Assembly: GCA_946480085.1 (NCBI GenBank)
Contig: CAMLHZ010000001.1
Location: 248,001 to 312,000, forward strand
Length of the DNA: 64,000 nt
Source of the DNA: an uncultured Flavobacteriales bacterium
GTDB taxonomy: Bacteria; Bacteroidota; Bacteroidia; Flavobacteriales; Crocinitomicaceae
Reading direction: 5' to 3'
The number at the start of each line of letters is the position of its first letter. Position 1 is the stretch's first letter. The translations under genes were made by a program, and so were the position numbers. The notes under the pieces were generated by a model. The model ran no database searches. It was given only the letters and a program-made list of their open reading frames with translations, and had not been told where the DNA came from. Shown here piece by piece: positions 7,754-16,426 of this stretch.

Positions 7754-8776
7754 ATGCATTCAGGAAAACATTATTCATTTAAAGAAGTTATTGTTTGGAC
7801 AAGAAGAGATGTTTTTGCTCTTCTAATTATTGCCGCAATCCCAACTGTTATTTACGACATCTGCAAATGTACATGGATAGCCTTGCCTTGGTTGCCTATC
7901 GCCCTTTTAGGAACTGCCGTGGCATTCATGGTTGGTTTCAAGAACAACGCTTCGTATGACCGGCTTTGGGAAGGACGAAGAATCTGGGGTGGAATTGTAA
8001 ATACGAGCAGAGTTTGGGGAGTAATGGTGAAAGATTTGGTCACAAGCGAAGGCGCAACAAAACCACATTCTGAACAAGAATTGAAAGCGATCCAAATGCG
8101 CATGATCAACAGACACATTGCCTGGATGACCGCTTTGCGCTACCAACTCAGAACTCCACGAGATTGGGAAGCCATCAAAAAAGTGCACAACGCGGAATAC
8201 AAGAAAAAATGGTTCCACGTAGAAGAACAGGAATCAAAAATGGAAGACACGTTGGCAAAGCATCTTTCGCGCGAAGAATTGGCGTATGTAATGACCAAGA
8301 GCAACAAAGCAACCCAAATTCAAGGATTGCAATCCAAAGATTTGAAACACTTGTATTCGTTAGGCTTGATAGACGATTTTCGTCACATGGAAATGATGTC
8401 AACATTAACCGAATTGTACAACCAGCAGGGAGCAGCAGAACGCATCAAGAATTTTCCTTATCCACGTCAATACGCTACGTTGAACTTGTGGTTCATTAAG
8501 ATTTTCATTCTTCTACTTCCTTTCGGGATGCTGAATGAATTCCAAAAACTGGGTGACGGAATGGTTTACCTTTCTATTCCTTTCAGTGCTTTGGCTGGTT
8601 GGGTATTTACAACGATGGAAAAAATTGGAGAATCGTCTGAGAATCCGTTTGAGGGCGGACCCAATGATGTTCCGATCACCTCCATGGCCCGAACAATTGA
8701 AATTGACTTATTGGAAATGTTCGACCAAACAAATATCCCGAAACCAACAGAGGCATCACACAATATCTTGACATAA
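7754..8776 (+). CDS. Bestrophin-family anion channel
   Basis: 340 residues. Four hydrophobic segments are arranged in two pairs: about 17-35 (DVFALLIIAAIPTVIYDI), 40-60, 236-252 and 261-282. A long, charged helical region separates the pairs, as in bacterial bestrophins (YneE/UPF0187 type), which form pentameric chloride channels. The N-terminal W-x-R-R-D segment after the first short helix and the late ENPFEGGPNDVP segment are typical family motifs. The next gene follows after 7 bp, so the two may share a transcript. Confidence 0.85.
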   Translation: MHSGKHYSFKEVIVWTRRDVFALLIIAAIPTVIYDICKCTWIALPWLPIALLGTAVAFMVGFKNNASYDRLWEGRRIWGGIVNTSRVWGVMVKDLVTSEGATKPHSEQELKAIQMRMINRHIAWMTALRYQLRTPRDWEAIKKVHNAEYKKKWFHVEEQESKMEDTLAKHLSREELAYVMTKSNKATQIQGLQSKDLKHLYSLGLIDDFRHMEMMSTLTELYNQQGAAERIKNFPYPRQYATLNLWFIKIFILLLPFGMLNEFQKLGDGMVYLSIPFSALAGWVFTTMEKIGESSENPFEGGPNDVPITSMARTIEIDLLEMFDQTNIPKPTEASHNILT

Positions 8777-8783
8777 TTCCTTT

Positions 8784-10427
8784 ATGAAGAATTTCTTTTT
8801 CGCATGCGTTGTTTCCACATTTTCAATTTTTGCGAACGCTCAGAGTTTATCTGAATACACCATAAAATTAGAACCCGTAACCCTTTCTGAATTTGCTGGA
8901 GTACAATCGTATTCTTGGGGAAAGAGTGGCGATGAGGTATTGATCATTGGCGGAAGATTGGATGGTTTGCATCGTCGTCAACCTTTTGCGGCTTTTGATT
9001 CTGCAGGACACAATAACCAATTGATCGTCATTAACCTTAAAACATTGCAAACCTGGAAAAGATCGGTTGCTGATCTTGGTGAGCCACTTGCAAGTCAATT
9101 AAAGGCAACGAATCATTGTTATTATCAGAACAAAGACACACTTGTAATAGTTGGAGGTTATGGTATTGATGAAAAAACCAAGGAACATGTGACTTTTGAT
9201 AAAGCATTGACTTTCGAAGTAGCACAAATGATAAAGTTTGTAAAAAAGGAATGGGAACATCCTTATGTGTCATCTACGGAAGACCCGTTGTTTGCAGTAA
9301 CAGGAGGACAATTAAATTACATCAATGGCTGGTATTATTTGGTTGGTGGTCATGAATTTCAAGGAAGATACAACCCGAACGATATGCCCACATTCAAGCA
9401 AACTTACGTGGATGGAATGTTTTGTTTTAAATGGGGCTCAACCCCACCTGATGAACATGGAATTCGAGACGGATATTTTATCAAATCTAAGGAGCTGAAA
9501 GACACCCTCCTCCACAAACGCGACTACAACCTGGTAAAAGTAAAGCACGTTCCCGACACCAACTATTTAGTCGCACTCTCCGGTGTTTTTCAATACGAGG
9601 CTGATTTGCCATTTCAGAATGCCGTTCAGATTACTCCTGAAATGAAACTTCGAGAATATGCGAATTTTCGTCAGATGTATAATCAGTATGAGTGTGCAGA
9701 TTTCTCCGTTTTTGATGCATCTAGTAAAACAACGACGACTTTCCTGATCGGTGGGATTTCCAATTTTTATGATTCGCTAGGTGTATTGGTTCAGAACGAT
9801 GATGTTCCCTTTGTGCCAACCATGTCGAAGATCCTTTTTGCTCCAGACGGGACAATTATGGAATACTTACTTCCAAATAAATTGCCTCAATTGTTAGGCG
9901 CTGGTGCTGGGTTTATCCCCAATTCAGATCCGCGTTGGAACGATGGTTTTTTTGACTGGAGTTATTCCGACGATGAAGAAGTGTTCATGGGTTACATGCT
10001 TGGTGGGATTCTTGCCAATCAACCGTCTACTTTTTGGTATACGGAAGGTGAGGCGAGTAGCGCTAGTAATGGTTTTTACAGAGTCTATTTGCAAAAAACA
10101 GATCAAAACCCAAAGTTGAATGCATACAGTAAGCATGCGTTGAATGTGCGTTGTGAATTGAATTCAAAAGGGAAATATGATATTCTTTTACATGTTCCAG
10201 TTGCGCAAAGATTGGCGCCCAACATCAAAACAACTAGTATATTGAATCTTATCATAACTGTTAAGGACAAAACTGGTAAAATTGTCAAAACCAAGAAGCT
10301 TGATGTGGAACCGGGAGAAGAAAGATTGAAGAAATTCATACCAAAGAAAACAGGGATGTACGAACTTGAAATTGTGGTAGAAAACCGTCCGCTTTGGAAC
10401 TGGAAACAGTGTTTGTATGTGGAGTGA
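8784..10427 (+). CDS. Exported kelch-like beta-propeller protein
   Basis: 547 residues with a signal peptide (MKNFFFACVVSTFSIFANAQ). Kelch-like blades are visible: VLIIGGRLDG, DTLVIVGGYG, YYLVGGHEFQGRYN and FLIGGISNFYD, about residues 45-390. The last part, about 440-547, looks like a beta-sandwich ending in NWKQCLYVE. No T9SS sorting domain or lipobox is present, so a periplasmic location is likely. It starts 7 bp after the bestrophin gene on the same strand. Function unknown. Confidence 0.75.
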   Translation: MKNFFFACVVSTFSIFANAQSLSEYTIKLEPVTLSEFAGVQSYSWGKSGDEVLIIGGRLDGLHRRQPFAAFDSAGHNNQLIVINLKTLQTWKRSVADLGEPLASQLKATNHCYYQNKDTLVIVGGYGIDEKTKEHVTFDKALTFEVAQMIKFVKKEWEHPYVSSTEDPLFAVTGGQLNYINGWYYLVGGHEFQGRYNPNDMPTFKQTYVDGMFCFKWGSTPPDEHGIRDGYFIKSKELKDTLLHKRDYNLVKVKHVPDTNYLVALSGVFQYEADLPFQNAVQITPEMKLREYANFRQMYNQYECADFSVFDASSKTTTTFLIGGISNFYDSLGVLVQNDDVPFVPTMSKILFAPDGTIMEYLLPNKLPQLLGAGAGFIPNSDPRWNDGFFDWSYSDDEEVFMGYMLGGILANQPSTFWYTEGEASSASNGFYRVYLQKTDQNPKLNAYSKHALNVRCELNSKGKYDILLHVPVAQRLAPNIKTTSILNLIITVKDKTGKIVKTKKLDVEPGEERLKKFIPKKTGMYELEIVVENRPLWNWKQCLYVE

Positions 10428-10525
10428 TGAGGTGATTATTCTGGAGCACTTCAAACCAAAACCATATTTCAACCGTTACTATAATGAATACAAATTCATT
10501 CTTTGTAGTTCTAAATAATTCTAAA

Positions 10526-11095
10526 ATGATTAGAATCACTATTCTCTTTGCTTTCGTTGGATGTTTAATCAGCCATTCGCATTCATTTTCCCAAAACAGA
10601 AATTACATGGAAGCGAACGGAGGCTTCATGCGCTACTCTTCTTCTCAAAACAATTTATCCTTAAATCCCACTTTTGGGTTGACCGTTTATAACCGAGCAA
10701 CCGAACATTTTGGTCTCGAAGTGTATTGCAATGCGGCTGCAATAGATGAAGATGTGAAGTATAAATACGATACCGGAACTGAAGTGAGACATGAGAAGTT
10801 TCTAACGGGCTGGATTGGTATTCGAGGTGCATTTGGCACACATACTCCAAGTTACTTAATGCAAGGCTTTGTTGGTTTTGCTCTACGCTTAGACAGAAAT
10901 GCTGTTGGACCCGAAATCGGAATCAAATACGGACATCAACTCTTCCAATCTCACTTTTGGCTTCATGCTTCTACTTACGTTCAATTTGATAAGTATGCCT
11001 TCTACAATTTTGATGAACCTTCAGCAGAAGGCGGACCAATTCAGGCTGGCATTTTCGGACAGATGAAATTGGGGATAGCTTGTCATTTTAACTAA
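10526..11095 (+). CDS. Small outer-membrane beta-barrel-like protein
   Basis: 189 residues from ATG 10526, chosen because it places the signal peptide (MIRITILFAFVGCLISHSHSFSQ) at the N terminus; an in-frame ATG at 10484 would add 14 residues. The mature part has alternating polar and aromatic residues and repeated amphipathic strands (FGLEVYCNAA, FLTGWIGIRGAFG, FWLHASTYVQF). It ends in a strand, GQMKLGIACHFN, as small outer-membrane barrels do. No named family recognised. A bidirectional terminator follows. Confidence 0.65.
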   Translation: MIRITILFAFVGCLISHSHSFSQNRNYMEANGGFMRYSSSQNNLSLNPTFGLTVYNRATEHFGLEVYCNAAAIDEDVKYKYDTGTEVRHEKFLTGWIGIRGAFGTHTPSYLMQGFVGFALRLDRNAVGPEIGIKYGHQLFQSHFWLHASTYVQFDKYAFYNFDEPSAEGGPIQAGIFGQMKLGIACHFN

Positions 11096-11100
11096 AAGAA

Positions 11101-11143
11101 AAAACCCAAGGTCATCGAGCGTAGTCGAGATGCCTTGGGTTTT
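11101..11143. terminator. Bidirectional terminator with the dispersed element as its loop
   Basis: Arms AAAACCCAAGG (11101-11111) and CCTTGGGTTTT (11133-11143) enclose the TCATCGAGCGTAGTCGAGATG element. The A run on one side and T run on the other make it usable for both converging genes. Confidence 0.8.
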
Positions 11144-11162
11144 CAATATTAATTTCGTTTTC

Positions 11163-11981
11163 CTAGCTAAACAATACGCTGCTTCCGTATTTCCCTTCAA
11201 CAGGATTTACGATCAATGCGGGAACTTGAGCGTCATTTGACAAAATGTACTGTTCGTGATTTGCCGTAATCACTCCCAACATGTTGTTTCTGTTCAAATT
11301 CATGATAGCAATCAAATCCGCCTCCAAACTTACTGCGTGTTTTACGATCTCCTTATCGAAACCACTGTTTGGTGCAACTTTCGTTGTTACATCAATTCCT
11401 CTTTCGTGGAAGAACTTGATAGCGAACTGAATGTTTGCTTTCACCTGGTGACGAAGGAATTCATCGCTTTCGTCTGGTGTAATAATATGTACTCTCGACT
11501 TAAAGTAAGTTGCGATGTTTGCAACATAAGCCAATTTTTGTTTCGTTTCTTTATTCAAGTCCAATGGAACAACGATATCATCGTATCCGCTTGACTTGAT
11601 TTCACGCTCCTGAACCACAATAAATGGAACCGTAGAATGTGTAATTACTTTCAAGGCATTACTTCCTGTAATTACTTGCCAACCGTGTTTACCATGTGTA
11701 CCCATGAAAATCAATTCTGCATGTAATTCTGAAGCTACATCACCAATATCGTCAAAGATGTTTCCAACGCGAACCATAGGAATCAATTTTACCTCAGTCC
11801 CATTTGCAGAACAAATGTCTTTTACTTTTTCTTCAGCATCTTTTATTTCTTTCTCTTTACCAACAATGTGTAAAACATGAATTTCAGCATCAGCATTCTT
11901 GGCTACACAGATGGCATGTTGTAACGCATTGTCAGCCACGGTGGTAAAGTCGTGAGGAACAAGGATAATTTTCTTTTCCAT
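11163..11981 (-). CDS. Tandem universal stress protein (UspA family)
   Basis: 272 residues with two Usp domains. The first, about 1-125, starts KKIILVPHDFT and ends in the nucleotide-binding-like region MGTHG...GSNALKVITHSTVPFIVV. The second, about 135-262, starts YDDIVVPLDL and is more diverged, with no clear G-x2-G-x9-G-S/T motif (MNLNRNNMLGV). Usp proteins are cytoplasmic and are induced by starvation and stress; the tandem form is common in Bacteroidota. It converges on the preceding gene across a shared terminator. Confidence 0.9.
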   Translation of the reverse strand: MEKKIILVPHDFTTVADNALQHAICVAKNADAEIHVLHIVGKEKEIKDAEEKVKDICSANGTEVKLIPMVRVGNIFDDIGDVASELHAELIFMGTHGKHGWQVITGSNALKVITHSTVPFIVVQEREIKSSGYDDIVVPLDLNKETKQKLAYVANIATYFKSRVHIITPDESDEFLRHQVKANIQFAIKFFHERGIDVTTKVAPNSGFDKEIVKHAVSLEADLIAIMNLNRNNMLGVITANHEQYILSNDAQVPALIVNPVEGKYGSSVLFS

Positions 11982-12013
11982 AAGGAGATGTTTCTGGGTT
12001 TAAATAGTTTTCG

Positions 12014-12040
12014 CAAAGTTACGTATTGATATGGGAACAA
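12014..12040 (-). promoter_or_regulatory. Likely promoter of the universal stress gene
   Basis: On the minus strand, TTG (12040-12038), a 16-bp spacer and TAACTTTG (12021-12014), matching the TAnnTTTG -7 consensus. It lies about 33 bp upstream of the ATG at 11981. The spacer is slightly short. Confidence 0.5.
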
Positions 12041-12134
12041 TACTATAGTTTAGTATTTCAATATTAAAAATTCAACGTTAATAAACCAATAAGTCGGCGA
12101 ATTTTTATGATTTTTGTTTAGCAAACGTTAGCCA

Positions 12135-13655
12135 ATGGCAGTAATCGGAAGAATAGTAAAGAAAACCACCGAGTTAGGAGCGAAGAGAAGATCAAATAGA
12201 GTCCCCACTTTTAATGATCAACTCAAGGTATTGTCCAAACTTTTAAAGTTCGCTCATAATACGGAATTTGGTCAATACCATTATTTCGACAATATTTTGG
12301 AGCAGGAAGATTTTGTAAAAGCATACCAGGAACGGGTGCCCATTACAGATTACGATGGAATTTATAAGTATTGGCTGCACAAGGCAATTGATGGTGAACC
12401 AGATGTCATTTGGCCTGGACAAATAAAGTATTTCGCGCTTTCATCAGGAACAACAGGTTCGCCAAGTAAGCGAATTCCCGTAACGCGACATATGATTCGC
12501 TCGTTTCAAAGAAACAGTATCAAACAGTTTGCTGCAACCTCGCTTTTTGATTTATCGGATGCGTTCTACCAAAAGTCTTTTCTTGTAGTTGGTGGTTCAA
12601 GCAAATTGGAGAAATTCAGAAATAGGATTGAAGGTGATCTGTCCGGAATATTGAAGAAACACACTTCTGTAGTGCTGCAGCCATTAACGAAACCAGATCC
12701 AAATACTGCCGCCATTAAAGATTGGAGCAAGAAGTTGGAAAAAATGGTGGAGAAAGCTCCGGAATGGGACATCAGTACCATTGCAGGAAGTCCAACCTGG
12801 TGCGTGATGCTCATGGAAAAGATCATTAAGAGACATAAGGCAAATACCATTCACGATGTTTGGCCAAACCTGGAACTTTATGTTTATGGTGGTGTTTACA
12901 TTGAGCCCTATCTTGATCGTTTTGAAAAAGTTTGTGGTAAAAAAGTAGCCTTACTCAATACGTATTTGGCATCTGAGGGATACATTGCTTTTCAGTCTAA
13001 GCCAGACAGAGTAGGAATGCAATTGCTGGCAAAATCTGGAATATTCTTCGAGTTTGTTCCCTTTAATACAGATAATTTTGACGCTGCCGGAAATGTAAAA
13101 CCGGATGCGCTGGCTTTGACATTAAAAGATGTGCAGCTCGGTGTTGATTATGCTTTGGTGCTTTCCACTAACGCTGGATTATGGCGCTACCTGATTGGTG
13201 ATTTGGTACGATTCACTGATTTAGAGCACTCAGAAATCATTATCAGCGGTCGAATTAAACAGTATGTTAGTTTAACAGGCGAACATCTTTCATTGGACAA
13301 CATCAATGTGGCGGTTCTCAAAACCACACAAGAATTGGGAATTCCTATTCCTGAGTTTTGTTTGTACGCCAGCGAAGAAGAACAATGCCACCACTGGTAT
13401 TTTGGTTTGGAAAACGAATCGGATAAAGAGCTGGTGATGCAAACGGTAGACAAGTTCTTGTGCGAGCTCAACGACGATTATAACTCTTGTCGTAAATACG
13501 ATACCTTGAAACAACCGCAAGCGCATGCCGTTTCACCTAAGATGTTCTACAAATTCATGGAAGAAAAGGGGAAATTTGGATCGCAACAGAAGTTCCCAAG
13601 AGTGATGAATGAGCATCAGACGAAGAGCTGGAAGTTGTTTATTAAGACTAAATAG
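12135..13655 (+). CDS. GH3-family acyl-adenylating protein
   Basis: 506 residues. The plant GH3/JAR1 family, and its bacterial members, belong to the adenylate-forming superfamily and couple carboxylic acids to amino acids through an acyl-AMP. The P-loop-like motif SSGTTGSPSKRIP lies at about 103-115. The later core motifs LYVYGGVY, NTYLASEGYIAFQ, LWRYLIGDLVRF and ISGRIKQYVSLTGEHLS are in the family order. Length and architecture are normal. The bacterial substrate is unknown. The last codons run into a low-complexity GACTAA-rich stretch. Confidence 0.88.
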   Translation: MAVIGRIVKKTTELGAKRRSNRVPTFNDQLKVLSKLLKFAHNTEFGQYHYFDNILEQEDFVKAYQERVPITDYDGIYKYWLHKAIDGEPDVIWPGQIKYFALSSGTTGSPSKRIPVTRHMIRSFQRNSIKQFAATSLFDLSDAFYQKSFLVVGGSSKLEKFRNRIEGDLSGILKKHTSVVLQPLTKPDPNTAAIKDWSKKLEKMVEKAPEWDISTIAGSPTWCVMLMEKIIKRHKANTIHDVWPNLELYVYGGVYIEPYLDRFEKVCGKKVALLNTYLASEGYIAFQSKPDRVGMQLLAKSGIFFEFVPFNTDNFDAAGNVKPDALALTLKDVQLGVDYALVLSTNAGLWRYLIGDLVRFTDLEHSEIIISGRIKQYVSLTGEHLSLDNINVAVLKTTQELGIPIPEFCLYASEEEQCHHWYFGLENESDKELVMQTVDKFLCELNDDYNSCRKYDTLKQPQAHAVSPKMFYKFMEEKGKFGSQQKFPRVMNEHQTKSWKLFIKTK

Positions 13656-13683
13656 ACTAAGGACTTAAGACAAAAGACCCATT

Positions 13684-13702
13684 TTGTCTCACTTCGAGAC
13701 AA
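13684..13702 (+). terminator. Weak terminator after the GH3 gene
   Basis: A 7-bp stem, TTGTCTC/GAGACAA, with a 5-nt loop, followed by GCATTTTG. The T run is short. Confidence 0.35.
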
Positions 13703-13722
13703 GCATTTTGCGCAAGTTTAGA

Positions 13723-14180
13723 ATGAATGAAATCGAAAAAGTAAGTGATGTTTTTCCATCCTACATGATGGGACTATTTCAGCGTGGATAGGTGATAGAA
13801 ACCTGCTGACACTAACCGTTGAATGTGAGTATTTAGCGGAACGAATTAATAGTTCCTTCGATAAATTTTACGTTGAGTTATTCAATATTCTCACTATTGA
13901 ACTAGACCCTTGGATGAATCCGATTGAGCTTGCAACTATTATAAAAACGGATTTTTAGGATATTTTTAAAGCAGAACTTGAAATACTTTCGGCTGACATA
14001 GAAGATGACTCAGTAATTGTGATTTGTAACCAACATGACTTGAGCTTTGATTATTGTGGGGGCAATCTAAAAATTAATTGCGAGGCAATCAAAGTTTATG
14101 ATCAAGATAAAAACGAATTGACAATGGACCAGTTCGATAAAATATCTAACGATTACTGGGACGAATGGAGTAAGAGATAG
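13723..14180 (+). pseudogene. Decayed gene of about 150 codons
   Basis: Reading from ATG 13723 gives MNEIEKVSDVFPSYMMGLFQ and then a TAG at 13789. Shifting frame near 13780-13790 restores a protein-like stretch: GDRNLLTLTVECEYLAERI, then FYVELFNILTIELDPW. It is cut once more by TAG at 13956-13958 and then runs open to TAG at 14178-14180 (ending NDYWDEWSKR). Codon use matches the neighbours across all three pieces, so this is one gene with a frameshift and a nonsense mutation. The family is not recognised; the acidic, mixed alpha/beta look resembles small immunity-like proteins, which is only an impression. Low-complexity AGACTAAAGAC-type tracts flank it on both sides. Confidence 0.65.
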
Positions 14181-14204
14181 AAGCTACTTCTTATTGGAAC
14201 ATGT

Positions 14205-15122
14205 CTAAAGTCTAAAGTCTTTCGTCTCTAGTCTTGAAGTCTTCTTCCGCTGCCAACTCTTATAAATGGCATTTGCCACAACAACAGCAATAATCATTGC
14301 TGATCCCGCGTAGAAGTTTCCGTTCAGTAATTCTTCCTCATGTAAAATGGGAATAGCTAACAAAATGGTGTAAACAGGCTCGAGGTTAATACTTAAACTC
14401 ACTGTAAATGCACCTAGTTTTTTCATCACTTCAATGGTGGCAATAAACGCAAATGCTGTACAGCAAATTCCGAGGAACAACAACCAAAGAAAATCGCTCA
14501 AAGTCATTTTAAACAAGGAAGCGTTTAGATTTCCCTGAAAACCAATTGCGATTGTTAGGACAATGAATCCCATAATCATTTCGTGGAAAGTGATTGCCGG
14601 TGAAGGAACTTTTTCAACCATTTTGGCATTGAAAACAGAGAACAATCCGGCGCACAAAGCTGAAAACAGTCCAAGACCAAGAGCTTTGTATTCTTTAGGG
14701 TCGAAATCGGATGAAACAAAATAGATTCCACCAATGACTAAAAAGCCGAACATAAATTCAACCCATGAAAACTTCTTCTTGAAAACGAGCGGCTCGATCC
14801 AGGTAACATGAAGAGTTGCTGTAGACAAGCACAAAATTCCCAATGAAGCCGTAGAAAGTTTGATGGATTCGTAAAAAGTCAACCAATGTAGTGCAACTAT
14901 AACTCCAATTCCCAATACTCTGAAAAGTGATTTTCTATCACGGATACGCATCGGGAGTTTCAGGAAGTACAAACCAATGAGCATTGCCACACCCGCAATC
15001 AGTATCCGGAACCAGACCAATGGAAGTGTTGGAAGATGAATCAATTTTCCCAAAATTCCTGTGAATCCCCACATGAAAATAATGAGATGCATGAGAATAT
15101 GGTACTTGAATTTTTGAAACAT
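14205..15122 (-). CDS. DMT-superfamily (EamA/RhaT-like) transporter
   Basis: 305 residues from the ATG at 15122, which begins MFQKFKYHILMHLIIFMWG; a longer frame to 15224 adds 34 residues of unlikely composition. About ten hydrophobic helices form two EamA repeats (roughly 8-140 and 150-290). The FMWGFTGILGKL and SINLEPVYTILLAI segments are characteristic of this family of small-metabolite exporters. The last ten codons fall in an AGACTTTAGAC-type low-complexity tract, giving the tail RLETKDFRL, so the C terminus has probably been extended by repeat sequence. Substrate unknown. Confidence 0.88.
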   Translation of the reverse strand: MFQKFKYHILMHLIIFMWGFTGILGKLIHLPTLPLVWFRILIAGVAMLIGLYFLKLPMRIRDRKSLFRVLGIGVIVALHWLTFYESIKLSTASLGILCLSTATLHVTWIEPLVFKKKFSWVEFMFGFLVIGGIYFVSSDFDPKEYKALGLGLFSALCAGLFSVFNAKMVEKVPSPAITFHEMIMGFIVLTIAIGFQGNLNASLFKMTLSDFLWLLFLGICCTAFAFIATIEVMKKLGAFTVSLSINLEPVYTILLAIPILHEEELLNGNFYAGSAMIIAVVVANAIYKSWQRKKTSRLETKDFRL

Positions 15123-15201
15123 GCCCAAAATTAGACATTCCGATTTTACGATGCTATACAAGCAGGTTTTATCTATGAGAATGGATTGGATTCTTAAATG
15201 T

Positions 15202-15272
15202 ATAAAACTTACAATTATGCGCAATTAGCGTGAAACATGTTGCGCTCACAAGTGCAGAAATTTGGCTCATGA
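15202..15272 (+). promoter_or_regulatory. Conserved leader with an 11-codon mini-ORF before the first HTH gene
   Basis: The block TTACAATTATGCGCAATTAG and the following GCAGAAATTTG are shared with the leader of the paralogous gene at 15976. A mini-ORF at 15237-15272 (MLRSQVQKFGS) ends in ATGA, its TGA overlapping the start codon of the HTH gene. That would allow translational coupling. Confidence 0.4.
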
Positions 15273-15604
15273 TTCACAGAGGAGAAATAGTTGAAAAGGT
15301 TGTTCGAAGCAGCGGTATCCCACTTGCAAGAGTAGCTACCCGAATGGGTAAGAGCCGCAGATGGATTTACAATGCTTTTGAAACCGCAGATTTATCACTC
15401 GATTATATTATTGAGTTTGGTAAAATCCTGCATTATGACTTTGCTCAGGAAATCCCACAAATTGCAGGACACAAATCGGCGTTCACAGAAAACCCAATTA
15501 CTTACGGCGAGAATAGCCTCGATTACTGGAAGGATAAATACTATTCACTATTGGAAGAACACAATCAGCTATTGAAGCAAGCTTCGAAAGGTTCCAAGAA
15601 GTAA
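15269..15604 (+). CDS. Small XRE-like helix-turn-helix protein, paralogue 1
   Basis: 111 residues from ATG 15269, the start that aligns with the paralogue at 15976 (both begin MIH-RGEIVEKVVRSSGI); an in-frame GTG at 15230 would add 13 residues. The N-terminal two thirds is a helix-turn-helix: SGIPLARVATRMGKSRRWIY, then NAFETADLSLDYIIEFGKIL and HYDFAQEIPQI. The C terminus forms a short amphipathic helix, YWKDKYYSLLEEHNQLLK, perhaps for dimerisation. It is a likely DNA-binding regulator of unknown target. It is divergent from the DMT transporter. Confidence 0.75.
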   Translation: MIHRGEIVEKVVRSSGIPLARVATRMGKSRRWIYNAFETADLSLDYIIEFGKILHYDFAQEIPQIAGHKSAFTENPITYGENSLDYWKDKYYSLLEEHNQLLKQASKGSKK

Positions 15605-15670
15605 AATAATTCAGTCCTTGAGTTAACAATTAACAGTCTTCTACTTTTTCTCAATTCGTGTTTAGAGTTT

Positions 15671-15877
15671 TTACTGCTCCGAGCTCATACAAAACTTTTT
15701 CCGGGAATATGTCTTTATAGAATTCACTGGAAATTTGTGTTTCTGAATGGGTGCTTGGTTTTCATTATGCTGTTCTACATTCGAAGTTTTGCATAATAAT
15801 AGGATAATGATAGGTGAAACAAATAGGAGTAAAAGGGACGCTACGATAATGTAAAATGGAAAGGAAATCTTGTTCAT
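15671..15877 (-). CDS. Possible small single-span membrane protein
   Basis: 68 residues. A strongly hydrophobic segment follows a short N terminus with one Lys (MNKISFPFYIIVASLLLLFV), then a polar, basic tail. It lies between the two HTH paralogues on the other strand. The composition is plausible for a small membrane protein, but there is no family match or clear promoter. Confidence 0.35.
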   Translation of the reverse strand: MNKISFPFYIIVASLLLLFVSPIIILLLCKTSNVEQHNENQAPIQKHKFPVNSIKTYSRKKFCMSSEQ

Positions 15878-15914
15878 GTGAATAATTGTGTGTTACTACA
15901 ATAAATATACATAA

Positions 15915-15979
15915 ATTACAATTATGTGCAAACAGTGTATATCGTGATGCGCGAAGAGGTGCAGAAATTTGTCACATGA
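15915..15979 (+). promoter_or_regulatory. Conserved leader with a 10-codon mini-ORF before the second HTH gene
   Basis: It shares TTACAATTATGTGCAAACAG and GTGCAGAAATTTG with the leader at 15202. A mini-ORF at 15947-15979 (MREEVQKFVT) again ends in ATGA overlapping the HTH start codon. The shared VQKF and ATGA arrangement suggest coupling or attenuation, or simply a recent duplication. Confidence 0.4.
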
Positions 15980-16308
15980 TACATCGAGGTGAAATCGTTG
16001 AAAAGGTTGTCCGAAGTAGCGGGATTTCGCTTACAAAAGTGGCCAGCAAGATGGGTAAAAGTCGTCGTTGGTTGTACAATGCGTTTGAAACATCTGATTT
16101 GTCACTTGATTATATCCTGGAATTTGGAAAAATCCTTCATTATGATTTTTCTGAAGAAATCCCACAGATTACCAGTCGTGGTTCGTCAAACTTCGCTGAA
16201 CCAGCAGTAATTTATGGTGACAACACCATTGCTTATTGGAAAGACAGGTATTATTCGCTTTTGGAAGAGCACAGTGCTTTGTTGAAGGAATTTTCAAAGA
16301 AATCATAG
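15976..16308 (+). CDS. Small XRE-like helix-turn-helix protein, paralogue 2
   Basis: 110 residues from ATG 15976. It is closely related to the protein at 15269 over its whole length: MIHRGEIVEKVVRSSGISL, then KMGKSRRWLYNAFETSDLSL, then YWKDRYYSLLEEHSALLK. A longer frame from 15886 exists but is not shared with paralogue 1. It is a predicted DNA-binding regulator. The pair likely arose by tandem duplication of about 400 bp including the leader. Targets unknown; the similar leaders could allow cross-regulation. Confidence 0.75.
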   Translation: MIHRGEIVEKVVRSSGISLTKVASKMGKSRRWLYNAFETSDLSLDYILEFGKILHYDFSEEIPQITSRGSSNFAEPAVIYGDNTIAYWKDRYYSLLEEHSALLKEFSKKS

Positions 16309-16404
16309 CTTAGCTTAAAAATCAAAATGTAAAAGGAGATAAGATAAGTGTTCTCCTTGAGAGGTTCTTTTGCGTTTTACCTTTTTACTTTTGACTTTGA
16401 ATCC

Positions 16405-16412
16405 TATCTTTG
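16405..16412 (+). promoter_or_regulatory. -7 promoter element of fbp
   Basis: TATCTTTG matches the TAnnTTTG consensus and ends 14 bp before the fbp start codon. A T-rich stretch near 16382 may serve as the -33 element, but no clean TTTG is there. Confidence 0.45.
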
Positions 16413-16426
16413 CCAAAACTTTTCTC

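Noticed and set aside
8164..8499. 111-codon frame inside the bestrophin gene
   Set aside because: Shadow of the real frame; highly basic with no domain, while the overlapping frame encodes a clear bestrophin.
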